A DNA stretch of 64,000 nucleotides from the NCBI RefSeq assembly GCF_000482325.1, contig NZ_KI535295.1:669060-733059 (forward strand). Direction: 5' to 3'. This DNA is from Bacillus sp. UNC438CL73TsuS30 (GTDB lineage Bacteria > Bacillota > Bacilli > Bacillales > Cytobacillaceae). A program made the position numbers and the translations under genes. Below the pieces are notes generated by a model. That model saw nothing but the letters and a program-made list of their open reading frames with translations. It was not told the DNA's origin and searched no databases. Numbering within the stretch: position 1 is the first letter of the stretch; each line of letters begins with the position of its first letter. Positions 18,170 through 26,568 of this stretch are shown piece after piece.

Positions 18170-18979
18170 ATGAAAGCGCTTAAATTTCTATCTGTGGTAT
18201 TAGTATTAATGGTCATTCTTTCAGCCTGCGGAACGAGTGATAAGACAAGCAGTGGAGAAAAACAAAAGGAAGAAACAAAGAAGACACTTAAGGTTGTTAC
18301 CAATGCAGAATATGCTCCTTTCGAATTCATGGATAAGGGAGAAATCAAAGGGTTTGACCTTGATTTTATCAAGGTTGTTGCAAAAGAAGCTGGGTATAAT
18401 ATTAATATTGTGAATACCGGATGGGATCCATTATTCGTTGAGATAAAAGGAGAAACAGCTGATTTTGGGATTTCGGCCATCACAATTAATGATGATCGTA
18501 AACAAACCTATGATTTTTCTACCCCATACTTTTTATCAACAAATGAAATTCTCGTACCGAAAGACAGCCCAATTAAAAGCGCACAAGATCTGAAAGGGAA
18601 AAAAGTGGCCGTACAAAATGGGACCACTGGTCAAGAAGCGGTTGAGGCTTTAATTGGAAAAAACAATGAGAACCTTAAAAAATTTAAAAGTAACAATCTA
18701 GCGATTATGGAATTAAAAAGCGGCGGGGCAGATGCGGTTGTCGCAGATAATACAGTTGTTGAAGAATACGTAAAAAATAACCCGAATGAGAACCTGGTCA
18801 TAATAAAAGACGATACCGCGTTTGAAAAAGAATTTTACGGGTTAATGTTTCCAAAAGGCAGTGAGCTTAAAACGGACTTTGACAAGGCGATTACAAAAGT
18901 ACTTGAAAATGGCGAATATGCGAAAATTTATCAAGAGTGGTTTAAATCAGATCCGGATGTAAATGCATTAAAACAATAA
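18170..18979 (+). CDS. ABC transporter substrate-binding lipoprotein, polar amino acid family (SBP_bac_3)
   Basis: 269 residues. Signal peptide with lipobox ILSACG. The mature part follows the family 3 pattern: NAEYAPFEFMDKGEIKGFDLD, then GISAITINDDR, VAVQNGTTGQE, and the C-terminal FPKGSELKTDFDKAI segment. These receptors bind polar amino acids such as Gln, Arg, Cys or His at the outer surface. AAGGGGGCAA lies before the ATG. It is intact, but its partner permease and ATPase genes just downstream are broken, so it cannot support import on its own unless other subunits are shared. Confidence 0.92.
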   Translation: MKALKFLSVVLVLMVILSACGTSDKTSSGEKQKEETKKTLKVVTNAEYAPFEFMDKGEIKGFDLDFIKVVAKEAGYNINIVNTGWDPLFVEIKGETADFGISAITINDDRKQTYDFSTPYFLSTNEILVPKDSPIKSAQDLKGKKVAVQNGTTGQEAVEALIGKNNENLKKFKSNNLAIMELKSGGADAVVADNTVVEEYVKNNPNENLVIIKDDTAFEKEFYGLMFPKGSELKTDFDKAITKVLENGEYAKIYQEWFKSDPDVNALKQ

Positions 18980-18991
18980 CAAAAACAATAG

Positions 18992-19034
18992 AAAATTGCG
19001 TAACTCATAAACCTATGACAGTTACGCAATTTTT
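18992..19034 (+). terminator. Terminator after the polar amino-acid binding protein
   Basis: AAAATTGCGTAAC pairs with GTTACGCAATTTT across a 16-nt loop, followed by further T residues. Confidence 0.85.
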
Positions 19035-19043
19035 GCTCTTTCA

Positions 19044-19410
19044 TTAAATTCAGCTGCATATATCGCTGAAATTTTTCGTACTGGAATTCAGTCGATTGAT
19101 AAGGGGCAGATGGAGGCTGCCAGGTTCACTTGGGATGAATCATTTGCAGGCAATGCGCTATGTAATTTTACCACAGGCATTCAAACGGATGATTCCGCCA
19201 TTAGGAAATGAATTCATTGTCTTAATAAAAGATTCTTCCCTGGCAGCATTAATCGCCGCGCCGGAGTTGATGTACCGGGGACAAGCAATGCAGGGGCAGT
19301 ATTATCGTGTCTGGGAACCGTATCTTACAGTGGCAGCAATTTATCTTGTGTTAACACTAACCCTAAGCTTCTTTTTATCAAGAATTGAAAGGAGGCTGGC
19401 AACTACATGA
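19044..19410 (+). pseudogene. Remnant of polar amino-acid ABC permease
   Basis: The frame opening at 19044 reads NSAAYIAEIFRTGIQSIDKGQMEAAR, the EAA-loop region of a HisM/GlnP-type permease. At about 19122 one extra base (GGTTC for GGTC) shifts the frame; the rest (LGMNHLQAMRYVILPQAF to RIERRLATT) continues in the frame ending at 19410. The N-terminal half of a normal permease, roughly 110 residues, is absent, and a terminator now lies where it should be. Two independent lesions make it non-functional. Confidence 0.88.
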
Positions 19411-19909
19411 TCGCGGTGAAAAATTTAAAAAAATCTTTTGGGAATCACGAAGTGTTAAAGGATATCAATGTAGTAGTGGAGCCTCAAGAGGTTGTCGTGG
19501 TCATTGGGCCATCCGGTTCAGGGAAATCAACCTTTTTACGATGCATCAATTTATTGGAAACGATTACGGACGGACATATTTATATTGAAGGAATTGATTT
19601 GGCTGACAAAAAAACCGATATTAATAGGGTTCGTACAGAGGTGGGAATGGTCTTTCAGCAGTTTAATTTATTCCCACATTTGACGAACCAACCTTTGCAA
19701 TTGATCCGGAGATGGTTGGAGAGGTTCTAGAGGTAATGAAGCAGCTCGCGAAAGAAGGAATGACTATGGTAGTTGTTACCCACGAAATGGGTTCTGCTAG
19801 GGAAGTGGGCGATCACGTAATTTTTATGGACGGCGGATTCATTGTCGAAGAGAACGTTCCAAGTGAATTATTTGAAAATCACAAGAAGAGCGGACTAAAT
19901 CGTTTTTAA
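19407..19909 (+). pseudogene. Remnant of polar amino-acid ABC ATPase with internal deletion
   Basis: The N-terminal part is normal (Walker A GPSGSGKST, Q-loop [13 protein letters not shown]) up to about 19686. It jumps directly to [15 protein letters not shown] in another frame and continues to the C-terminus ([14 protein letters not shown], stop at 19909). About 90 residues including the ABC signature LSGGQ and the start of Walker B are deleted. The 5' end overlaps the permease remnant by 4 bp as in an intact operon. Together with the permease lesions this shows decay of a GlnPQ-like importer. Confidence 0.88.
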
Positions 19910-19946
19910 GTAAGGTTTTGTAAATGTTTGAAATAGAATAGGCAGC

Positions 19947-19985
19947 AGGGATGGTAGTAAAGGAACCATCCCTTTCGTATTTTCG
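19947..19985 (+). terminator. Terminator after ATPase remnant
   Basis: AGGGATGGT pairs with ACCATCCCT over a 9-nt loop, followed by TTCGTATTTTCG. The tail is weak but the stem is perfect. Confidence 0.65.
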
Positions 19986-20042
19986 TTAGTGGAATACTGA
20001 AAAAAGCAGGTAAAAACCAGAAATATCATAGAGTATTTTGCG

Positions 20043-20059
20043 TGCAAATTTTATCTGCT
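20043..20059. promoter_or_regulatory. Putative activator site (UAS) 1 before second hydratase gene
   Basis: TGCAAATTTTATCTGCT, one base different from the site at 11626. Confidence 0.74.
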
Positions 20060-20108
20060 CTTGGTATTTCAATGGTAAAACGGTTGTCGATTTTTGAGTT
20101 CCTTTATA

Positions 20109-20125
20109 TGCAAAAAACATCTGCA
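20109..20125. promoter_or_regulatory. Putative activator site (UAS) 2 before second hydratase gene
   Basis: TGCAAAAAACATCTGCA, identical to the site at 6737. 66 bp after the first site and 133 bp before the promoter. Confidence 0.78.
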
Positions 20126-20241
20126 GTTGTTTAAACATTTAGGAACCAGTATAGGGAATTGAAAAGTAATTTTTCGTTGATTTCCCTTTATATATAGCCC
20201 TTTTAAAAAACAAAACAAAAATCCCCCCAATTTTACTAACT

Positions 20242-20257
20242 TGGCACGCTACTTGCA
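20242..20257 (+). promoter_or_regulatory. Sigma-54 (-24/-12) promoter of the second hydratase gene
   Basis: TGGCACGCTACTTGCA, an exact consensus match differing from the promoter at 11830 only in the spacer. The gap 19910-20303 otherwise shows a terminator and the two activator sites. Confidence 0.92.
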
Positions 20258-20303
20258 TTATATATAAGCGTAAACAACAAATTACAACTTGGAGGAATGA
20301 ATG

Positions 20304-22025
20304 ATGACAAGACCAGAGATTTTATATTCCGTTAAAGCACAACGAGGACCTGAACTACGTTGTAAGGGCTGGAGGCAGGAATCAATCCTAAGAATGCTTG
20401 AAAATAATATGGAAAATGCTGAGAAGCCGGAAGAGTTAGTAATCTATGGCGGTATCGGTAAAGCGGCTCGTAACTGGGAATCCTACCATGCAATTGTCAA
20501 ATCTTTAAAAGAACTTGAAGACGATGAAACATTGGTTGTACAATCTGGTATGCCTGTTGCCGTTTTCAAAACTCATAAATATGCACCAACCGTTGTTATG
20601 GCAACGACAAATATTATGAAAGCTGATTGGCCAACATTCTATGATCTTCAAGATAAAAACTTAACTATTTATGCTAACTACACAGCTTCTCCTTGGGAAT
20701 ACATCGGTACACAAGGTGTTATTCAAGGAACATTTGAAACACTTTCTGCGATTGCGCGTTTACATTATAATGATTCCCTTGTAGGTAAAATTCTATTAAC
20801 AGCCGGTGCAGGTGGTATGGGTGGTAACCAAACAAGAGCAATGACCATGCACGGTGGTGTGGCAATCCTTTGTGATTCTAACGTAGAAATTATTAACCGC
20901 CGGATCGAAAAGCAATTTATTGATGTTTTAGTAGATTCATTGGATGAAGCGATTGCGTTGGCTCAAGAATATGCTGCTGCAGGTAAGCCGTTAGGGATTG
21001 CTGTTGTTGGTAATGCGGCTGATGTATTTGAAGAAGTACTTCAAAAAGGCTGGTTACCAGATATTACTACATCCATGACTCCAGCCCATGACCCTATTTC
21101 TTATCTGCCATCTGGATACACAGTTGCAGAAGCAGAAGAACTACGCGATACAAACCGTGAGCTTTATTTGGAAAAAGCCCGCGCGACTATGATTCGTGAG
21201 TTGGAAGCATTAATCAGATTCTTAGACCTTGGTGTTAAATCTTTCGAATATGGTACTAGTATTCGTAAAGAGTGTATCGATGCCGGTATGGATGAAAAAG
21301 AAGCAAAACGACTTCCAGGCTTTGTAGCAGAATACATTCGTCCATTATTCTGTGAAGGTCGTGGACCTTTCCGCTGGGTATGTCTATCCGGAGAAGCAGA
21401 AGACTTGCGCAAAATCGATGAAATGATTCTTGAAGAGTTCAGTGATGACCTACTTGTAACTCGCTGGATCAAACTTGCCATGAAACATATTCCAATCGAA
21501 GCCTTACCAGCTCGTATTTGTTACATGGGCTTTGGTCAGCGTAAGAAATTCGCATTAAAAGTAAATGACATGATTCGTAAAGGTGAACTTGCCGGACCAG
21601 TTGCGTTCTCTCGTGACAACTTAGATTCTGGTTCAATCGTGAACCCAACATTTGAGTCTGAAAACATGAAAGACGGCGGGGATTTAATCTCTGACTGGCC
21701 AGTATTGAACGGCCTATTAAACGCTGTAGGTATGTGTGATTTGATTGCTCTTCAAGCGAACTACTCTATGGGTGAAGCTGTTCATACCGGTGTAACAATG
21801 ATCGCTGATGGAACAGCAGAGTCTGATATGAGACTTGAAGTTGCCATGACCGTTGACTCTGGTATTGGGGTTATCCGCCATGCACAGGCAGGCTATGAAA
21901 TTGCCCGCGATGTGGCCAACGGAAAAGGTAAACTTACCGATGAAAGCATCAAGGTACCATTATGGTGGTCACCAAAAGCAACATTTGGTCCAAAAGATTT
22001 AGAGAAGGAAGAAGTAAAGGCTTAA
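20304..22025 (+). CDS. Urocanate hydratase-like protein, copy 2 (altered active site)
   Basis: 573 residues, about 22 substitutions from copy 1 by eye (about 96% identical), spread mainly over residues 190-310. All the departures from canonical HutU described for copy 1 are shared, so both copies descend from one already divergent enzyme. ATG at 20304 is preferred to 20301: it gives the same protein length and the same 8-nt spacing from GGAGG as copy 1. It has its own sigma-54 promoter and activator sites. Third-codon positions differ more than the protein does, so the duplication is not very recent and purifying selection has kept both. Confidence 0.85.
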   Translation: MTRPEILYSVKAQRGPELRCKGWRQESILRMLENNMENAEKPEELVIYGGIGKAARNWESYHAIVKSLKELEDDETLVVQSGMPVAVFKTHKYAPTVVMATTNIMKADWPTFYDLQDKNLTIYANYTASPWEYIGTQGVIQGTFETLSAIARLHYNDSLVGKILLTAGAGGMGGNQTRAMTMHGGVAILCDSNVEIINRRIEKQFIDVLVDSLDEAIALAQEYAAAGKPLGIAVVGNAADVFEEVLQKGWLPDITTSMTPAHDPISYLPSGYTVAEAEELRDTNRELYLEKARATMIRELEALIRFLDLGVKSFEYGTSIRKECIDAGMDEKEAKRLPGFVAEYIRPLFCEGRGPFRWVCLSGEAEDLRKIDEMILEEFSDDLLVTRWIKLAMKHIPIEALPARICYMGFGQRKKFALKVNDMIRKGELAGPVAFSRDNLDSGSIVNPTFESENMKDGGDLISDWPVLNGLLNAVGMCDLIALQANYSMGEAVHTGVTMIADGTAESDMRLEVAMTVDSGIGVIRHAQAGYEIARDVANGKGKLTDESIKVPLWWSPKATFGPKDLEKEEVKA

Positions 22026-22031
22026 TTCCTT

Positions 22032-22078
22032 TAAATGATGGTGGAGAATTTTGCAGGTCTCGGCCATCATTTTCTCAA
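22032..22078 (+). terminator. Terminator after second hydratase gene
   Basis: AAATGATGG ... CCATCATTT stem extended by GAGA/TCTC with a small internal mismatch, then TTCTC. Moderate. Confidence 0.65.
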
Positions 22079-22158
22079 ATAATCAATTATCTGTTTCCTC
22101 ATTAGTCCTGTTTTTAATCTATTCATATATGTTCTATTCATATTAAGGGGGCCTTCAT

Positions 22159-23646
22159 TTGGAAAATCAACAGCTGCAATATTCTTCTGATATCAAACAA
22201 AACGAACCATCTGGAAATCTTCAACAAAAATTAAAGACACGCCATATTTCAATGATTGCACTTGGGGGGACGATCGGAACTGGTGTTTTTCTTGGAAGTG
22301 GACCGGCCATCCACTCAGCTGGACCGGGTGGTGTTTTAGTTGCCTACGGTATTATTGGTATTATGGTATATTTTATTATGACCAGCCTGGGGGAAATGGC
22401 TACATTTATGCCGACAAGCGGATCGATTAGTACCTATGCTACAAGGTTCATCGATCCAGCCCTTGGATTTGCATTTGGCTGGAATTACTGGCTTTCTTGG
22501 GCAATGACACTCGCAGCAGAACTTTCAGCTTCAGTACTGTTGATGAAATATTGGTTTCCAGATAGTCCATCCCTATTATGGAGCGGGTTATTTTTAGCCT
22601 TTCTCTTCTTTTTAAATGTTCTATCTGTTAAGGGCTTTGGTGAAGGAGAGTATTGGTTTTCTTTTATTAAAGTGGCAACGATTATTATCTTTATCGTGGT
22701 TGGAACATTAATGATTTTCGGAATCATGAACGGTCATGAGCCAGTTGGGTTTAAGAATTTTACCACAGGCGATGCACCATTTGTTGGCGGTTTCCTCGGA
22801 ACACTAGGAATATTTCTTGTTGCAGGATTCTCCTTCTCCGGGACAGAATGTATTGGGGTGGCTGCAGGAGAAAGTGAAAATCCTGTAAAAACGATTCCGA
22901 AAGCCATTCGAAGTGTTTTCTGGCGAATTCTTTTATTTTATATCTTAGCTCTTCTCATCATCTCGTTTCTGGTACCCTACACGAATGATAGTCTTCAAAA
23001 CTCAACTGTTATGGCCAGCCCATTTACGATTGTTTTCAAAAAGGCTGGGCTCGCACTTGCCGCTTCCGTTATGAATGCAGTCATTTTGACTTCTGTATTA
23101 TCAGCCGGTAATGGATGCCTCTATGTAACAAGCAGAATCATGTATGCGATGGCACAAGACGGTCAAGCACCGCGTATTTTTGCCAAGGTAAACAAAAATG
23201 GTGTTCCTGTTGCGGCGCTGGTAGCGACAACGATTATCGGAATGTTGGCCTTTTTAGCTTCATTTGTCGGGGATGGAACGATTTATCTATGGCTAATGAA
23301 CTCAGTCGGGGTGACTACATTTATTTTTTGGCTTGGTATTGCAGCCAGTCATTACCGATTCCGGAAAGCCTTTGTGGCGCAAGGATATTCGATTAAGGAT
23401 CTTCCCTATCGTGCAAAATGGTATCCTTTCGGACCGATTTTTGCCTTCGTTCTTTGTTTTGCGATACTGATTGCTCAGGACTATCAAGGGTTCACTTCGG
23501 GGCATATCGATTGGCTGGGTGTTATTGCCGCTTATCTAGGCATCCCTGTGTTTATCATATTTTGGTTAGGCTTTAAATTTATTAAGAAAACAAAGGTTAT
23601 TCCTTTGGAAGAATGTAAGATTGATGTCAAAGAATTTCAGAGCTAA
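22159..23646 (+). CDS. Amino acid permease, APC superfamily (AAT family, LysP-like)
   Basis: 495 residues with about 12 hydrophobic segments. The AAT hallmark lies near residues 27-48: TRHISMIALGGTIGTGVFLGSG. FSGTECIGVAAGESENP (TM6-loop) and SAGNGCLYVTSRIMYAMAQDGQAP (TM8 region) follow. Such carriers take up amino acids such as lysine, histidine or aromatic residues with protons. TTG start at 22159, supported by AAGGGGG 7 nt upstream. It lies at the end of the sigma-54 island and may be a second uptake route for its substrate; no sigma-54 promoter of its own is seen. Confidence 0.92.
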   Translation: MENQQLQYSSDIKQNEPSGNLQQKLKTRHISMIALGGTIGTGVFLGSGPAIHSAGPGGVLVAYGIIGIMVYFIMTSLGEMATFMPTSGSISTYATRFIDPALGFAFGWNYWLSWAMTLAAELSASVLLMKYWFPDSPSLLWSGLFLAFLFFLNVLSVKGFGEGEYWFSFIKVATIIIFIVVGTLMIFGIMNGHEPVGFKNFTTGDAPFVGGFLGTLGIFLVAGFSFSGTECIGVAAGESENPVKTIPKAIRSVFWRILLFYILALLIISFLVPYTNDSLQNSTVMASPFTIVFKKAGLALAASVMNAVILTSVLSAGNGCLYVTSRIMYAMAQDGQAPRIFAKVNKNGVPVAALVATTIIGMLAFLASFVGDGTIYLWLMNSVGVTTFIFWLGIAASHYRFRKAFVAQGYSIKDLPYRAKWYPFGPIFAFVLCFAILIAQDYQGFTSGHIDWLGVIAAYLGIPVFIIFWLGFKFIKKTKVIPLEECKIDVKEFQS

Positions 23647-23647
23647 C

Positions 23648-23692
23648 AAAAATAGGCCACAGTTCCTGGAACTGTGGCCTATTTTTGTTCTT
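23648..23692 (+). terminator. Terminator after amino acid permease
   Basis: Perfect hairpin AAAAATAGGCCACAGTTCC / GGAACTGTGGCCTATTTTT; A- and T-flanked, so it may act on both strands. Confidence 0.93.
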
Positions 23693-23877
23693 TTTAAGGA
23701 ATCATTCATTATTTTCAATCGCAAAGATTTTTGTCCATCTTTTAGTTTTTTCGTATTGCAGACATTGATTCCTCGGGTTTAATATAGCTGTTGTTTTTTT
23801 GTCAACGAATTTTAAACGGACATACAAATTTAGTCAATGAACGTAATACAATGTAAAAAAATTAGGAGTGATTTACA

Positions 23878-24537
23878 TTGTCTTGGCTAATCATTTTGGC
23901 ATTTGCAGGAGCATCAAGCATAGATAATTTAGGTATAGGTATTTCTTACGGTGTTCGAAAGATCCGAATAGGCATTGGAGCCAATATTTTAATGGCCATT
24001 ATTTGTTATCTTATGAGCCTTGCTGGTATTACTTTTGGAATTTGGGTTTCGCGTATTCTACCTGGCATCTTTCCAGTGATAATTGGAGGATTATTGCTTT
24101 CAATTATTGGAATTAGAATTATTTTGTTAGCAGCACCCCGTAAGAACGTGGCAATAAAGGATTATGAAGGATATGACGGTCAATCCACTAGTATAAAAAC
24201 GGTTATCAAAAATCCAGAATTAGCCGACGTGGACCAATCGGGCGAAATTGGCTGGGGAGAAGCCATGCTTCTTGGTGTTGCTTTATCATCTAACGCACTT
24301 ACGAATGGCTTAGGTGCAGGCTTACTTGGATTTTCGCCCCATGCTATTTCTCTAACAGCTGCAATTGGCAGTTTAATTAGTGTTTGGGCAGGCGTTAAGT
24401 TAGGTTTTAAATTATCCGCCGTTCGGATTGGTCCCTATACATTGGGGCAATTTGGTACCATTATTAGCGGAATCATTATTATCATTATTGCGATAACCGC
24501 TTTTTTTAAAAATGGATTTCTGTTTTGTCAAAAATAA
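23878..24537 (+). CDS. ytaF: YtaF-like sporulation membrane protein (MntP/DUF204-related)
   Basis: 219 residues, six predicted helices in two halves, each starting with a small-residue-rich segment and an Asp or Asn (FAGASSIDNLGIG; VALSSNALTNGLG), as in the manganese-exporter MntP superfamily. The central loop contains DVDQSGEIGWGE, which fits an EF-hand-like D-x-D-x-S-G-x-I-x-x-x-E calcium site. B. subtilis YtaF is a sporulation-associated membrane protein of unknown exact role. TTG start at 23878 with AGGAGTG 9 nt upstream. Monocistronic by position. Confidence 0.82.
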   Translation: MSWLIILAFAGASSIDNLGIGISYGVRKIRIGIGANILMAIICYLMSLAGITFGIWVSRILPGIFPVIIGGLLLSIIGIRIILLAAPRKNVAIKDYEGYDGQSTSIKTVIKNPELADVDQSGEIGWGEAMLLGVALSSNALTNGLGAGLLGFSPHAISLTAAIGSLISVWAGVKLGFKLSAVRIGPYTLGQFGTIISGIIIIIIAITAFFKNGFLFCQK

Positions 24538-24645
24538 TAATTGTAATTGACGTATTGTCAATGCTTAGCTATATTAATTAATAGAATTAAAGATAATTTT
24601 TATTATGTATTTCTGTAACGGGTAATGAAAATGGGGGAGTAGAAC

Positions 24646-25296
24646 ATGTCTGAAGATCAAAAAAATAGCAAAATTGGGTTGGTGTTAAAAGATTTATTAA
24701 AACAACAGTCCTTATCCATGAGGAAGTTGAGCGAGATTACGGAAATCGACACTGCCACCATTTCACGTATTGTTAATGGTAAACGAAAACCCACACCTGA
24801 ACATTTAAATAAATTTGCGGTCTCTCTTGGAGTTCCGTTTGCAGATTTATTTCGTGCTGCTGGTTATCCAATTGAACAAAAGACGGAAAATGGCTATTCA
24901 GATGATCTTAATGCAACTGTGAATAATATCGAGAAAATCCTAGAATCTTCCAACTTGTATAATAAAAAATTTACAATTGAAAGTGTGGAAAAACAATTAG
25001 AGAAATACGAACATTTCTCGCAAACGGAAGAAGGAAAAGAAACCATACTAACTAACTTTGAGAAGAAACTCCAAAAATTAGGGGGAATAGGCCCATTCAT
25101 TAATTATCTAAAAATAATGTTTGAACAATTTTGTACGAAGAAGGCTTCTTCACACCATCTGGCTATTATAGGTAGTGCCCTTTTATATTTCATCATGCCA
25201 GTTGACGTTATTCCGGATTACATCTTTCCAATTGGTTATTTAGATGATGCCGTCGCCGTACAGCTTGTATCGGATTTACTATCAATGAAAAAATAA
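24646..25296 (+). CDS. XRE-type DNA-binding protein with C-terminal DUF1232 (YkvA-like)
   Basis: 216 residues. Residues about 10-70 are a Cro/CI-type HTH (LSMRKLSEITEIDTATISRIVNGKRKPTPE). The middle is charged and helical. Residues about 165-215 match DUF1232: LLYFIMPVDVIPDYIFPIGYLDDAVAV, a short membrane-associated hairpin. Such fusions are found in Bacillaceae, where the function is not established. ATG start after GGGGGAG. Followed closely by a rodA/ftsW-like gene and tatC, possibly co-transcribed. Confidence 0.85.
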   Translation: MSEDQKNSKIGLVLKDLLKQQSLSMRKLSEITEIDTATISRIVNGKRKPTPEHLNKFAVSLGVPFADLFRAAGYPIEQKTENGYSDDLNATVNNIEKILESSNLYNKKFTIESVEKQLEKYEHFSQTEEGKETILTNFEKKLQKLGGIGPFINYLKIMFEQFCTKKASSHHLAIIGSALLYFIMPVDVIPDYIFPIGYLDDAVAVQLVSDLLSMKK

Positions 25297-25333
25297 CGAA
25301 ATAGTGTTTGTAAAAAGAAAATATGGTGAAAAA

Positions 25334-26521
25334 ATGAAAACAGATACAAATTATTTAAAAAGATTAGATGGAACAATCCTCTTAATCTTAATTGCTTTCT
25401 TTATATTGAGCTTAGTATTTATATATAGTAGTCAGCAAACTGGACAGTACGGAGCACAAAATTTTGCCCTAAAACAGGGGATTAACTATATTATCGGGTT
25501 TACATTATTACTCCTAGTTGCCAAGCTGGATATTGATCAGATTGAAAGATTAGCATGGCCATCCTATATTGCATTATTTTTAGTTATCATATTCTTGCGA
25601 TATTCGCCTAACTCGATTGCCCACTCAATCCTTGGGGCAAAAAGATGGTTTACCATCCCCGTGTTAGGTTCTATTCAACCATCCGAATATTTTAAAATTT
25701 CCTTGATCCTTTTAGTTGCTAGATTGATCACTAGACATAATACCAAGTTTCTAAACAGAACATTGAAATCAGATCTTACTCTTGTTGGAAAAGTCATGTT
25801 GGTTACAATTCCGCCCTCACTATTTGTGTACCAACAGCCGGATACTGGAATGGTTATTTTATACTTTATTGCCATTGGAAGCATGCTTTATCTATCTGGT
25901 TTAAATAAGAGGCTGATCGCTTTCTTTGTGATTATCCCTGTAATTATAATTGGTGTGCTTATTTATTTGTTTCTCTACTATCCGGATGTGATTTATAAAC
26001 AATTAATTCCGTTGCTAAAGCCCCATCAGCAGGAAAGGATAATTGGTTGGTTAGATCCGGCCGGAAATAGTGATCAGGCTTATCAAACGAAAAGATCTCT
26101 TTTGGCAGTAGGAAGCGGGGAGTTTTACGGAAAAGGGATAATGCATGGTACTGTATATATACCTGAAAAACATACCGATTTTATTTTTGCTACAGTTGCT
26201 GAAGAAGGTGGATTTTTTATCGCATCGATTGTCATCACGCTGTTTTTTCTACTAATCTATAAAATTATTATCATTGGGCATTCATCGGAGAACATTTTTG
26301 GCACTTATTTTTGTGCAGGAATCGTATTAAGTATGGCTGTCCAAATTTTTCAGAATATCGGCATGGTTGTCGGTTTAATGCCTGTTAAAGGTATTTCTCT
26401 TCCTTTTTTGACCTACGGGGGAAGTTCCTTATTCTCTAATATGATGATCATGGGCATTGTATTATCAATACGAAAAACGTTTGGATTTTATATGTTTGCA
26501 AAGAGAAATGAATTTTCCTAA
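25334..26521 (+). CDS. FtsW/RodA/SpoVE-family peptidoglycan polymerase
   Basis: 395 residues, about ten transmembrane helices. SEDS-family marks: LGAKRWFTIPVLGSIQPSEYFKI (key residues W, P-S-E), QQPDTGMVIL, the catalytic-loop region HTDFIFATVAEEGG (Asp), and PVKGISLPFLTYGGSS near the C-terminus. SEDS proteins polymerise lipid II glycan strands with a class B PBP. None is adjacent, so elongation versus sporulation role cannot be fixed. ATG at 25334 is preferred; GTG at 25304 lacks a ribosome site. The start has only a weak GGTG upstream. Confidence 0.9.
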   Translation: MKTDTNYLKRLDGTILLILIAFFILSLVFIYSSQQTGQYGAQNFALKQGINYIIGFTLLLLVAKLDIDQIERLAWPSYIALFLVIIFLRYSPNSIAHSILGAKRWFTIPVLGSIQPSEYFKISLILLVARLITRHNTKFLNRTLKSDLTLVGKVMLVTIPPSLFVYQQPDTGMVILYFIAIGSMLYLSGLNKRLIAFFVIIPVIIIGVLIYLFLYYPDVIYKQLIPLLKPHQQERIIGWLDPAGNSDQAYQTKRSLLAVGSGEFYGKGIMHGTVYIPEKHTDFIFATVAEEGGFFIASIVITLFFLLIYKIIIIGHSSENIFGTYFCAGIVLSMAVQIFQNIGMVVGLMPVKGISLPFLTYGGSSLFSNMMIMGIVLSIRKTFGFYMFAKRNEFS

Positions 26522-26568
26522 TTTTGAGGGTTCTTTTATTTCGAAAAAATTAAGGAAGGCGATTTATT

